Shown: piece after piece, positions 7,341 through 18,236 of the stretch
Layout of the letters: each line of letters opens with the position of its first letter
Position numbering within the stretch: position 1 is the stretch's first letter
Assembly (NCBI RefSeq): GCF_026151205.1
Contig: NW_026971921.1
Location: forward strand, 1 to 18,499
From: Bolinopsis microptera
Lineage: Eukaryota; Ctenophora; Tentaculata; Lobata; Bolinopsidae
DNA length: 18,499 nt
Reading direction: 5' to 3'
Position numbers and translations under genes: made by a program
The notes under the pieces: generated by a model
Seen by the model: only the letters and a program-made list of their open reading frames with translations
Databases searched by the model: none
What the model was told of the DNA's origin: nothing

Positions 7341-8064
7341 TTTGGAGTCCATGTTACCACTATGCAAGGAGATATTGGAGGAGTGGAATCTTTTTGTCAA
7401 CGAATCAAAAACAGAGTTCACACATATCTATCTGGCCGAGAAGAACGAAGTTGATGACAAAGGAGAGCCACTTCGAGGAAGAGAGCCCTGGAGATCATCT
7501 ATCTCACTTGGTTCCAAATTGTGCAGCAACGAGGACATAAAAAGACGATGTATTCTGGCAAACCTTGCTTTCCAAACCTACAAGAAAGTTTGGGAACAAG
7601 GTAAACGCATACCTCTTAAGACCAGACTTAAGATCTACGAAGCCCAGGTGGTCTCCGTCTTAATGTATAATTGTAGCTGCTGGGGCAGCTTCAAAGCAGC
7701 TACTGAGTAAACTGGATATTTGCCACAGAAAGCATCTGAGGCAAATCATCAGAATGGACTTACCCTAATATAATCAAAAACGACACCCTTTACAAGAGAT
7801 GTGAAGTGGTTCCACTCAGTGAGCGTGTTGCATGTGCACGATGGAGGATGCTCGGGACATGTCCTTCGCAGTGATAACAACTCACCTGCACAGCTTGCAT
7901 TACACTTTGCAGTAGAGAGTCAGAGTACTAAAAAGGGTAGAGTAGGTAGACACCAGTCGAACTTGCTTAAGACTATTAAATTTGATTTAGGTAGCAGGAA
8001 CATTCCATTTGTAAATACAGACGATTTGTACAATTTAAGACTTTTAGCCCTGATAAGCGGGGGA
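7341..8064 (+). pseudogene. Non-LTR retrotransposon (LINE) fragment: reverse transcriptase C-terminal region, 5'-truncated and frameshifted
   Basis: Homology starts just after the RT active-site region would have ended, with EEWNLFVNESKTEFTHIYLA (palm/thumb), then PLRGREPWRSSISLGS, ANLAFQTYKKVW and the typical LKIYEAQVVSVLMYNCSCWG. The frame then changes three times: near 7705 (next piece KLDICHRKHLRQIIRM), near 7762 (NIIKNDTLYKRCEVVPLSER, then RWRML) and near 7855 (GHVLRSDNNSPAQLALHF to about 8064). The 'RWRMLGHVLR' motif is characteristic of Jockey/CR1-like elements. The missing RT catalytic core and the frameshifts make it a dead copy; single-base shifts could in part be sequence errors. 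It ends near a T-rich run (8086-8099). Confidence 0.88.
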
Positions 8065-9489
8065 AGAATTGTTTTGCTGTGTACATTTTTTTTTTTTTTG
8101 GGGACTTATCAATCTTTAAGATGTTCATTTATTTCATTTTGATTAATAAGTTTTTAAAAATATGTTTGGAAGACGAGTTTTCCCCCTTCGCACCGTTTTA
8201 ACTACAAAATGTATGCGGGTTTTCGAATATAATAGGGGGGAAACGGGGTTTAACTTTTCATTTCAACTGCAAATGGAATCCCGGCCGTATGCCGGGTTAC
8301 ATAGTATTTTATATCCCCAAAGGTAGATTGTTAAAATTGAAGTACGGGCTCCGGTACTTGACACCAATTATTTCAGCAATTTAAGTGTTTACAGAAACAC
8401 ATTTCCAATTACCTAGTGGCTGAGCAGGATTACAGGCAACTAATAAATTTAAAGTCAAATTTAAGGGAAATCCGGGACAGAAGCTGACTATTTTCTAAGT
8501 ACAACTAAGAAAATATAATAGTTCTATTAAAAGGTTCCTAAGGCTAGCTGAGGCGAGACTAGGAATTAATAAACCCTGTATTTGTATACTCGACTAGTAG
8601 TACTATTTGAGTAATACAAAGTGGGAGGGGGGGAAAAGCACCAGTTAATTGGGCATTATTGTTTTTTGTTTGTTTTTTTATAAACCCGCCCCAAACTCGA
8701 AAAAAAAAACTAAAACCCGGTCTAGTGTGAAAACGGGGGGTACCCGCAAGAGTGTTCATTAAAATTTTGAAATTTTGTAAAACTGCAGTTCAATTGTGCT
8801 AGAGTATTTTAGATATATCTTGGGTTTCAGAAATATCCCCCTACGCCCCAAAAATTTTGGAAAAGCCTTTAACATACAATCACATACCCCAAAGGCCTAC
8901 ACAGGCAATCCCTCCATCTACTGCCCGCGTATATTTGTAAAGCCCAGGGCGCGACGGGAAAAAACCACACCGCAAGTTCAATCCGTGCAATGCTAAAAGT
9001 AGTCTAGGCTCATCCCAACTTTCGCACAATTACGGAATGTTTGAAGGAAAAGAAAAAAACAAAAAAAGGGGGAAAATATAAAAAAAATACGATATAATGT
9101 TAGCCTTGGGACATAACTTTAATTCCCGGGTTTCAAAATCAGCTTTTAAAAAAAAAATAATAATAAAGTTGTAACTCGATCCCAAACCGTTATTGAGCGA
9201 TAAAAACTGATAGTTGATTCCTTGGGGTTTCAGAGTCATTCAAGTTCCACTTTGAATGTGGTTCTTGTTCAGTTCTTTACCAAATGTCTAAAAAGTAAGT
9301 CAACAAACAACCTTCCTTAAAAATGCCATAAAGCGTCCATCCCCAAAATTTTGATTATGACCCAGTGTAAAAGTGCAGAAACGCCGAAAATAAAAAAGAC
9401 AAAAAAGTTTTAAAAAGGGAAAAGGGTTCAAACACAAGGAAAATTAAAAACTTAAGCGTAATAAGGAAATCTCCCAAAAGAGTTTTTTT
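8065..9489. other. AT-rich non-coding stretch, nothing recognised
   Basis: Only short compositional open frames occur, with no family signature. Small hairpin-like motifs are present, for example CCCGG...CCGGG near 8280-8297 and AGTACGGG...GGTACT near 8340-8357. From here rightward, homopolymer runs become frequent and sequence accuracy seems lower. Confidence 0.5.
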
Positions 9490-10890
9490 GAGAGGGTGAA
9501 GGTTTTTTTAATTAGAGCTAATATTAAATGAACCCACTAAATCTAAATTACCGGGCTGCTGCAAGGGAAACGAGAGGGGGAATAAAACAAAAACGGGAAA
9601 AAATTTTTTAAAAATGAAACAGAAACGAAAAACTAAAAATATACCGTTCTAGAATGCCTCCGCAAACTATTTCTCCTTTGTAAGGCCCGTGTTGTAAGTT
9701 AGTAAAAAGATAAAAAAAAAAAAGCAAAAACAAAGAACGGAGCGGGAAAATCTGGAGGGTGAGAGGGCTTAATTAACTAATGTTAATTAAACCCCCAAAG
9801 GACAAAAATTTAAACCGACTGCTAGCAAAAGGATCGAGAGTGGGAAAAAAACTAAAAGCGGAATAAATTTTTAAAAATGAAAAAGAAACTGAAAGCTAAA
9901 ATAATACCGTTCTAGAATGCCTCCGCAAACTATTGCTCCTTGTAAGTGCACGTGTTTTAAAATGTAGTAAAAAGATAAAAAAAAATAAAGCTATACAAAT
10001 AACGGAGCGGTGAAAATCAGAAGGGTGAGAGGTTCTTAATTTGAGCTAATGATAAATGAGACCCACAAGGTACAAAAAAAACCGGGCTCAGCAAGGATTC
10101 GAGAGTGGGAATAAAACAAAACGGAATAAATTTTAAGATAAGAAACAGAAACGAAAGCAAAATATTACCGTTTAGAATGCCCCCCGCAAACTATTGCTCC
10201 TTTGTAATGTCCGTGTTGTAAATGTAGTAAAAAGATAAAAAAAAAAACTAAACAAAAAAAGGGGGTGAAAACTAGAGGGTAGAGGTTTTTAATTAAACAA
10301 AATTAAAGAACCCACTAAAGGACTAAATTACCGGACTGCACAAGGGAACAAGTGGGAATAAAAACTAAAAGCGGAAAAATTTTAAGAAATGAAAAAGAAA
10401 CGAAAGCTAAAATATAAAACCTTCTAGAATGCCTCCCAAACTATTCTCCTTTAATGTCCGGTTTGTAAGGGAGAAAAAAAAAAATAAATAAAGCATACAA
10501 AAACGGAGCGGTGAAAACTGAAGGGGGAGAGGTTCTTTAATTTGGGTAATATTAAAGAGACCCCTAAAGGACAAATTAACCGACTGCTAGCAAGAATCGA
10601 GAGTGGGAATAAAACTAAAAGCGGAAAAAAATTTTAAAAATAATGAAACAAAACTGAAAGCTAAAATTTACCGTTCTAGAACCCCCGAAAACTATGCCCT
10701 TTGAAATTCCTGTTAAAAATGTAGTAAAAAGATAAAAATAATAAAGTATACAAATAAACGGAGCGTGAAAACTGAGAGGGTGAAGGTTTTTTAATTTAAG
10801 CAAATGTTAAAGAACCCACTAAAGGTCTAAATAACCGGACTGCTAAAGGAACAAGGGGGAAAAAACAAAAGCGGAATAAATTTAAAAGAT
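9490..10890. repeat. Tandem array, unit about 247-266 bp, about 5.4 copies
   Basis: Anchors recur in order. GAGGGTGA-like blocks lie at 9492, 9755, 10021, 10274, 10521 and 10776. CCGTTCTAGAATGCC-like blocks lie at 9644, 9907, 10168, 10420 and 10671. Each unit also carries 'CCCACTAAAGGAC', 'ACCGGACTGCTAGCAAG', 'AGTGGGAATAAAACTAAAAG' and 'AACGGAGCGGTGAAAAC' in varying states. Copies differ mostly by one- or two-base indels. The array ends at a 12-G run (10891-10902). It is probably satellite-like DNA; no coding potential was seen. Confidence 0.92.
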
Positions 10891-12219
10891 GGGGGGGGGG
10901 GGAAGAGCACTCATTTTGAATTGGCCCCATTAGTTAGGGTCAATCAAAGTAAAAAACTGGGGTTCCCTTTTTAAGGGTGCCTGAATTAAAGGTCACTTTA
11001 CTGAGAAAGAAAAATTTAAAAGGGAATAAATTATTAAATTGAAAGCAGTAGGGGGGGAAAAAATTGCAGTTATCAGAAGGATCCAGGATCATTTACAAAA
11101 AGGGAAAAGCTACACAAAGGGAAATTTTTAAAAAAAAAGCGTACTATAAAGAACACAGGCGTTAGAAAAAACGATAAAATTCAGCCATGCCAATAAAATT
11201 AACCAACAGAGCGGGTTAAACGTTTAAAAAGTCAGTTCGTTCATATAAATCAAACTATTCTGACAACTTCAACGATGAGGAAAAAATGTGAGAACGCCGA
11301 TATGATCAGAAAAAAAATACCAATCAGAACGCAGCCTAAACTAATGGAGTAAAGACAGGGAATCGTTTTTTTATTAAAATGGAAATAATTATTAAACAAC
11401 CGGCCACATCCAAACGAAAAAGATATCATGCCCATCGCCCGTTTAGACCAAATCATAATGAGGGCCTATTTCTTACGTTTTTTTTAAGTTATAAATTATA
11501 TCGTTTATTAAGTTTTCGTCAATTTTTTGTAAAACCAACACCAGCAAGGTTGAATCCATGTTTAAAATCGAAGCACAACCAATGCTATACGTGGCTCAAT
11601 TTTCCTTTTAAAAATCCAATGAGCGGGCAGCTTTATTTAGTACCCCCCCCCCCTATTTGCATTAAAATAAAACTTTTATTTTACAATGGATTCCTAACTT
11701 TTTATTATTCTTTTATCCCTATATCTGGTGCGAAGGTATGACACTACACTATTTTATAATCTTATATTTAAAAATCAAGCGTTACATTTCAGCCCTTTTA
11801 AAAATTTAAAAACATATTTTGAAAACTAATGAAAAAGGACTGCAATATAAGTTTCTTAATGTTTGGCCGGGTACAAAAAACGGAAAAAATAAAAATTTAT
11901 ACAAAATAATTTCGGGTGAAACCCCCACATAGCAAAACCCAATTTAAAGTTGGGCCGCAAAAACAACCTAAAAATAAACACTTATATATAACAACACTAT
12001 AACAAACGGTTTAAGAAGTATCATTCCCTAAATTACATAACGGTTTCATGGCACTGAACTGCAATGCAAACAGTTTTATAGCTTTACAAAGTTTACATAT
12101 TTTAAAATATTTAGTCTAAAATAAAAAAAAGCCGAGCCCGGCCTTTTTTATGGGGCTTTAAAGGCGGGGCGGGATAGGCGGGCGGGGGCTTTTAAAAACC
12201 CGGGTCAAAAAAAGGGTAC
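10891..12219. other. AT-rich non-coding stretch, nothing recognised
   Basis: It begins with a 12-G run and contains a poly-C run near 11642-11653. At about 12123-12148 lies an A-run/GCC...GGCC/T-run hairpin, followed by a GC-rich patch to about 12200. Open frames are short and compositional. Confidence 0.5.
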
Positions 12220-12860
12220 ACGGGGTTAATATTATTAGATATTAAAAGGAATTAAAACCCTGATATTTGACCATCCAATAAATTTGAAAGATTCTTTTTG
12301 TATGTACGACCGCCCAGTGCAAATTAGATGAAATGGAATTACATGGTTTAACGGGGTTGGAACGCGCACGTGCCGTTAAATAAAATTTTCGGCGACTTTT
12401 TTATCGTTTTGTGGTAATTACGTCTGTTCAGTCGAGCTACATTTTTTTTTGGCTGTATCTTCGGGTTTTACAGATATTTTTGATGCGATAAAAAAAAAAA
12501 ATTTAAAATTATCTCCCTCCATCCCTGGACACGGGGTTTCTAGTTCCCACTAAATTCAAAAAATATTTTTGTCTGTACGAAACCGCCCACTTCAAATCAG
12601 ATGGGAAAAAAAGGAGTTACAAATAAACCCTGGAACGAGGATTTTACACGCCGTCACGTGCAATATTTTTTAAAAAGTCATTTTGACGGTTTTGTTGATA
12701 TTTCGCTGTGTTTGTTTAAACGCTGAACTTTTGGGGTGACGGTATTTTTTGACGCGAAAAAATTGACTTTTCCAAAAAAAATAAAAACTACTAGATTCAT
12801 CCCTGTTCCACGGGGTTCCTATATTATTAAAAATTAAATTTTCCTTTATTTTAAAGATTG
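12220..12860. repeat. Second tandem repeat, unit about 280-310 bp, two copies plus a partial
   Basis: ACGGGGTT occurs at 12220, 12531 and 12810 at the same place in the repeat. Between them, both copies show GTACGA..CCGCCCA..TCAAAT-AGATG (12303 and 12574), a GGAGTTACA/GGAATTACA block, a GCACGTGCC or GTCACGTGCAA motif, and a TTTTTGA-GCGA-AAAAA block before the next unit. The copies are well diverged. Confidence 0.82.
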
Positions 12861-15439
12861 ATAAAATAGTTTTAAATATTGCGCAACTCGGGGAAAGGGG
12901 GGTTCATGACCAATAGAGTTGAAACACCGAAGAATAAATAAAAATTTATAAACCCTAAAACAAATAAAATTTGAGCGGAAAGAAACAACATCTCAATCAA
13001 AAAATCTTTGAAAAAACACCAGATTGAAACAATACAAAAACAGTAAATGGCCCCGTTTTTTGAGGGATATGCAAAACTCAGACAGTAATCTATGTAATTT
13101 CTCAATATCTCCCCCCTTCCGTTCTTCCCCACAAAAATATGTGACCGCATTTTATTAATGTTCATCAGCCCCGCCTTTTATATTGCAACGCAATCAACAA
13201 AATATTTTCAACAATGAACACGCCTAACCCTTATCAATTTAGGGGTTTTTGCACTGCTCATTACTTCATTATACTAACGTAATTATCGTCGACCCTTTAA
13301 AAGTATTTCTCGGGTGGGGGTACCGTTAGCCACAAAAGTTCACACATCCCTCTACAAAAACCACTAAATACTGCTACTATTGTTTTCACTATTTTAAAAC
13401 GTTATCAAGGATTTAAAATAAGGGAAATAAAGATCTGATATAAAAGGAATATTAAAAATCTGATATAATAAGGGAAAATTTTAAAAATATAATAAAAAAA
13501 TAAGAACACCAAAAACAAACTAAATTCCAAGCTATCAGGTTATATTGTCTAGACTACACGCTATGTTACCCTCTACCCTATATTAAAGATCTAGATCTAC
13601 CATAACCCCAGTTCCACCTAAATGGCCGCTCTTTTTACATTTTTAATTTTCATGGTTACCATGATAATTTTAAGCGTTTAATTATATTAGCGTCCTAACA
13701 AGCATTAACAAACCTACCTAAATAAAAATAACAAACATTTTATATGAAAACTTTCGGGGGCACCTGTTGGGGCAATAAAAAAAACCCCTGGCTAAACCCG
13801 ACAAATCTCAAAAGGAGGGGGATTAGTAATGTTTGAAAATAAGCACAATTATTATTAATGTTTAAAAGACAAAAAACCACCGGTCAGCCCGTTTTCAAAG
13901 TTTAAAAACCTTTCAGATCAAAAAGTAGATGGTAAATTGTATAACTACTATGAAGAGGATCCCCCACTACTACTAATGACTGGAGAAAAAGACATGGACA
14001 ATGGGGCTCTATTTTTTCATTGTTTCTAAAATCATATTTTTTTCCCGTTCTGCATCTTAAAAACCCAAAGGGAAAAGCATGTTTTTCCCGAAATTGCAAC
14101 TTGAGTTCGAAATCTGTTTACTTTTTATTTTCAAGATTTTGGAAACTGTAACACGCCCGCTGGTGGATAAAAAACATAAACCTACTCCCCCCCCGGGCGG
14201 GAAACCGTATAAGCCTCCGGGCTTACGGGGAATGCGTCCTCGGGCTTGCCCCCCCGAGACAAAAATTAAAATCGCCGCGTGGCGCGGGCGATAAAACCGC
14301 CCGCTACTGCGTGGGTATATAAAATAAAATTTTTTTTTCTCGAGTCAAAATAACTTAAATAACTTACTCAATAAACGTAAAAGTCAATTTTAAAAAAAAA
14401 AATGACAAATGGAGGATGGGATTATTTAATGGATTGTAAATATATTAATTTGTTATTTAAAAAATTACTAGTGACATACTTCCCAAATTACTAAGTGGGA
14501 AAAGAAGTATCTAAGGGGCAATATATGCATTTAAAAATTTTAAAAAAATTTAAAATTTTTTTAAAAAAAAAAATTACTTAAATATCAATACAAATTTGTA
14601 CTTTATGGGTTTGTAGACAGGGAATGAACTAATTGGAAACCGAAAGGTCTGGGACCACCTTTACAGCTTTACTTATACTCTCAAAGTAACTCATTCCCAA
14701 TTTTTTAAAAACTTTAAACCCCCATCTGGGGTGAAAGAAATTTATACGATAAAATGCTAAAGTTTTTCCAAAAAGCAAACATATCTTTGAGTTAAACCTC
14801 TAGGGGGAATGACACCGGGAAACCCTCCCAAAAGAAGTTGAACAGAAACCCCATTCCCCGAACAAAGGTCTCTTAGTTCCCCTCCTCTTTCCCTCCTCTC
14901 TCTCTCCCTGTAACACCCCAAACTTTTTTGGAAATGATGAAAAAAACCCCCTAAAAATTAGCTAATTAGTTTCCCTTTAACCCGGGTAAAGATAACTAAA
15001 AAAAGTAGTACCTAATGTAAAATAGAAGTCCCTTTATACCGTAAAATAGGGGTTTGTTAAGGGAGCAATAGAGAAGAATAGTGTTTTGTTAAGGGATGGA
15101 AGTGATTTAAAAAAAACTGTTATGTTGGAAAATAGTATGTAAAAAAAATAATTGATATTTTTTGGGTAAAAAGAGGGGTTATTGTAGTCCGACCTTTAAA
15201 TAAATTTGATTTTTAAGTGGAATTTGTGACCTTTTAAGAAGTTATTTTTAAAGAAAAAAAATTTTTTATTTTTTAGTGATAGATGTTTCTACCCCCAGCT
15301 TTTTCCTTAGGAGGCGAAGAATTTGATTGAAATCTACCAGTCCCCAAACCGCGAGAAACTGAGAAAAAGCCCTTTTTTCTGAGACTAGAGCTATTTTAAA
15401 GAAAAACCCTTTGATACGAAAGGTTTCACTTTTAAAAAA
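12861..15439. other. Long AT-rich stretch without a recognisable gene
   Basis: The only longer frame is a 97-codon one on the minus strand (12872-13165), hydrophobic and of AT-driven composition. I do not accept it as a gene. The stretch also holds a GC-rich patch near 14.2 kb, A/T-run palindromes near 14528-14575 and a pyrimidine-rich run near 14879-14908. Confidence 0.45.
14148..14318. other. GC-rich patch in AT-rich surroundings
   Basis: About 170 bp rich in CCCC/GGGC/CGCG, including small inverted pairs such as TAAGCC-TCC-GGGCTTA and GGGCG-ATAAAA-CGCCC. It has no tRNA-like A and B boxes that I could confirm and no supported ORF. Confidence 0.5.
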
Positions 15440-15962
15440 GTAGGGCCTTCGTGAATCAGGATCGCTTAGGTTCCACCGGGTCTGATCCTCAAAAATTCGC
15501 GGCCTCAGTTCGTCATCTCGTAAAAACTTTTTTAAGAATCTAGGGTTTTGGCATGTAAAATTTTTTGCAGCCTTCCAGACATGATTGATTTAACGAGGTG
15601 TCGTACGTCACCTCAAGACGGGTGACAGGGCTGCCGGGCCAAAACCCAATTGATTGGTCGGGGTCACGTGATTATGACCTGGGGCACTTTACATACTCAC
15701 CGACCTTTTTTCTCCGTTTCCCGCTCTTTGGACCAGGTGCTGCATGCAGTGAATGGGGGTTTAAGTAAGCGCCGAGTTATACCTAATTAAAACCCCCCGA
15801 AACCGAAAAATTTTTTTTTCGGCAAAAGCTAAAATTACCAAAATATCGTCATTGTTTTAAATTTTTTGATGAACATTCCTGACCTAAAACGCACGAGAAA
15901 CGATTAAACTTGGTTCAGAACTCAACAAAGCTTCCTTAGCCAAAAAACCAGTTTTATCGATA
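15440..15962. repeat. Left arm of a second, diverged large inverted repeat
   Basis: It aligns by eye with the reverse complement of 17430-17949 over its length. Shared blocks in order: GTAGGGCC, GCTTAGGTTCC, TTTGGCATGT, TTTGCAGC-TTCCAG, TTAACGAGGTGTCGTACGT, ACCTAATTAAAACCCCC, GAAACCGAAAAA, CGATTAAA...GGTT-CAGAACTCAA, and AAAAAACC-GTTTTATCG. Many small indels separate the blocks, so identity is far below that of the first foldback element. Confidence 0.85.
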
Positions 15963-16542
15963 CAAACACATCTCACCTGTTTTCACTTTTACTTAAAGGT
16001 TCAAGTATAGTTTTGCGGGAGACTAAATAAACAAAATTTTAGGTTTAAAAATATAACCTTACAGGACGTCGCCGAGCTAAACCTCGTCGAAGGTAATATT
16101 TGGAACAAATATTTTACGAGTTATCACCCGTTAAAAATAAAACTCCAGTTTAATTGTCCTTTTGTCTGAACCATTATATGGTTAAATGTAAGCTATAATA
16201 CAATACGTCAAAAATCATATCAACGAATCGTATCAAAGTCCATCATCAGTTAGAACAGAGTAGAGATCAGAGCAGAACGAAGGAAAATGCTTGCTTGCGG
16301 GAATCTTTTCTGAAATATTTGTCGACAGGGTTTAAAATCAATTGCATTTCTGGTTACTTGGGGTGGTGGGATAAAAGCATTATATGGTTGTTAAAAGCCT
16401 ACATAATACTCTTCACCTAATATGGCTAATGTTTAGCATTATTTATAATCCATTATATGATGTGATCTGAAATTAAGTTAAGCTTACAGACGTTTTTGTG
16501 ACAATACAAGAAATAATGGTTGAGCTCCTACTTGTGAGCCAC

Positions 16543-16740
16543 TTAGAAAATACAGTATATCTGATTTATTGTACCTTCACTTCTTCTGCTTTTTCGTTTG
16601 CTGTCTGTGCTCTGCGACAGCAATTTGTTGCCCAGACTTCCTATCCTCCCTACCACCTTCTTACCACAGGTTGACATAAGCGCCACTTGCCTCTCAACAG
16701 CTTGGTTGTTTGTTAACAAACTCTGTTTTGAGAGGCATTC
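16543..16740 (-). CDS. Candidate exon or short gene fragment, unrecognised
   Basis: A 65-codon frame open between two TAA codons, on the minus strand. The first in-frame ATG, at 16677, would give a 44-residue product. Its translation has ordinary protein composition, with TNNQAVERQVALMSTCGKKV and then GSLGNKLLSQSTDSKRKSRR, in contrast to the AT-driven frames nearby. The basic Ser/Lys/Arg-rich end and the lack of a good upstream start suggest an exon, a truncated gene carried between inverted-repeat arms, or chance. I recognise no family. It overlaps the hairpin at 16675-16745, so part of the sequence is constrained by base pairing as well. Confidence 0.3.
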   Translation of the reverse strand, partial: ECLSKQSLLTNNQAVERQVALMSTCGKKVVGRIGSLGNKLLSQSTDSKRKSRRSEGTINQIYCIF

Positions 16741-16745
16741 TTATG
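16675..16745. repeat. Nested hairpin with a 14-bp palindrome at its tip
   Basis: CATAAG (16675-16680) pairs with CTTATG (16740-16745). TGCCTCTCAA (16688-16697) pairs with TTGAGAGGCA (16728-16737), continuing into ACAG/CTGT with two bulged bases. The loop contains GTTTGTTAACAAAC (16708-16721), itself a perfect palindrome. Confidence 0.8.
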
Positions 16746-17429
16746 TATGATATGATAGCGGCTCTCGTCAGACCACGTAGCAAGGGGACTCACTTTTAAC
16801 ATTTAGCCACACCACATGCAACTTGAATTTTATTAGAAATCGTTTAACAAAATATTTACAAAAATAAATCTGCTGATTTGGGAAAGTGCAAATAATAACC
16901 AAAAATGGTCACCCTTTTAGTTCATAAACATTGCCAGGTAGTACGTTTACGAAAATTGAAATAACAGAAAACTTAAAAAACTGCCCAACTGAAATTGCAA
17001 AAATTGCAATACAACTGCCACATAACACAAGGTTTTTATACATATAACTGATAAGACGATTTCAACGGCATCTTCTAAGTTTTTCCACCATGTCAGTCGC
17101 CCAACTCAAAGTCTCACTTTGAAAAATTGGTCATTTTCAAAGGTGCTTGTGCCTTGAATAAAATTCCTGGTCCCCATTTTCTCTGTTATATTAGTAAACA
17201 TTTTCAATTCCCGAATTTCCGTCAACAGTGGTCAACAAAACCCCTTGATTTTAAAACAAACCGCCGCTCCGTCTTGACATTTCGATGATGAAAGGAACAC
17301 AGACGTATCTACAACGTTAGGGTTAATGTTTTTGGGGAAATCGCCCTTAAAATACAATGGATGTGATGAAATTTTTTTTTTGCGTATTTTTTACCTTTTT
17401 ACAATTAATTAATATGACGAAGTTGATTG

Positions 17430-17949
17430 TACGATAAAACAGGGTTTTTTAGCAAAGGGAAGCAATTTTGAGTTCTGAAACCAATTTTTAATCGATTTCC
17501 GTGCGATTTTAGTCAGAATTTTTAAAACAAAAAAAATTTAAAAAAATACATATTTGGAAAATTTTCTGGGAAAAAATTTTTTCGGTTTCTATGGGGGTTT
17601 AATTAGGTTAAACACAGTCAGCTATACTTACCCCACTTTTCACAGCAGCAACTCACCCGGCCAATGGCGGGGAAAAGAAGAAGGCTGGTGCGTCATACAG
17701 TACCTCAGGCTCATAATCCGTGACCTCAGACCCAACAATTTGAATTTGGGGTTGGCCTGGGCACCCCCTGCACCCGGCTTAGGTACGTACGACACCTCGT
17801 TAACTCAATCAATGCTGGAAGCTGCAAATTTTCACATGCCAAATCCCCAAAATTCTTTAAAAAGTTGACGAATGCATACAAAGGGGCCCCAGAATTAAGG
17901 ACTACCAGATCCGGGGGAACCTAAGCTCCTGAATCACGACAGGCCCTAC
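17430..17949. repeat. Right arm of the second large inverted repeat
   Basis: Diverged reverse complement of 15440-15962. The 104-codon open frame on the plus strand at 17554-17868 lies wholly in this arm. The left arm's counterpart has stops in the matching frames, so I treat that frame as non-coding. Confidence 0.85.
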
Positions 17950-18088
17950 GTTTTAAGGGCCGGGGGGGGGTTTTTGGGCCGGGGGGGTTTTCAAAAATCA
18001 AAAACCCCGTCCCCCTATCAAGGTTCAAAACGTATTTAGACAAAAATTTTATATTAAATGAGCCTTCAGACCGAGGTTCCCTTGGGGG

Positions 18089-18122
18089 TTGTGCAGGACA
18101 AAGGAACTTTCATCCTGCACAA
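18089..18122. repeat. Short perfect hairpin
   Basis: TTGTGCAGGA (18089-18098) is fully complementary to TCCTGCACAA (18113-18122), with a 14-nt loop. Confidence 0.8.
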
Positions 18123-18181
18123 ACCTCCTTTTCATCCTTTGAAGTTCTGAGGTCTTCACTTCCCATAGTGGGGTGGGATGC

Positions 18182-18236
18182 ATTAGGGGGGGGGGGGGGG
18201 GGGGGGGGGGGTGACATTCCCCCCCCCCCCCCTAAT
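18182..18236. repeat. Poly-G (26) / poly-C (14) inverted pair
   Basis: ATTA followed by 26 G, a TGACATT loop, 14 C and TAAT. The ends pair (ATTAG/CTAAT). Run lengths are unlikely to be exact. Confidence 0.75.

Larger units (their letters stand above)
15963..17429. other. Spacer between the arms of the second inverted repeat
   Basis: It includes less homopolymer-rich sequence at about 16200-16800, a strong hairpin at 16675-16745 and a protein-like open frame on the minus strand. No transposase was recognised. Confidence 0.5.

Noticed and set aside
9490-10890. CRISPR array
   Set aside because: The repeats are ~255 bp and contiguous, without short repeats and unique spacers.
12123-12148. Rho-independent terminator (A-run, GC stem, T-run)
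   Set aside because: The context is animal DNA with no bacterial gene nearby; a chance AT/GC palindrome is likelier.
12872-13165. 97-residue hydrophobic protein on the minus strand
   Set aside because: AT-driven composition, no family signature, and located in a homopolymer-rich, possibly inaccurate stretch.
17053-17120. Short minus-strand frame reading QSETLSWATDMVEKLRRCR as a terminal exon
   Set aside because: Only about 22 codons and no supporting splice site; too short to separate from chance.
17554-17868. 104-residue protein on the plus strand
   Set aside because: Lies in an inverted-repeat arm; the paired arm does not keep the frame.
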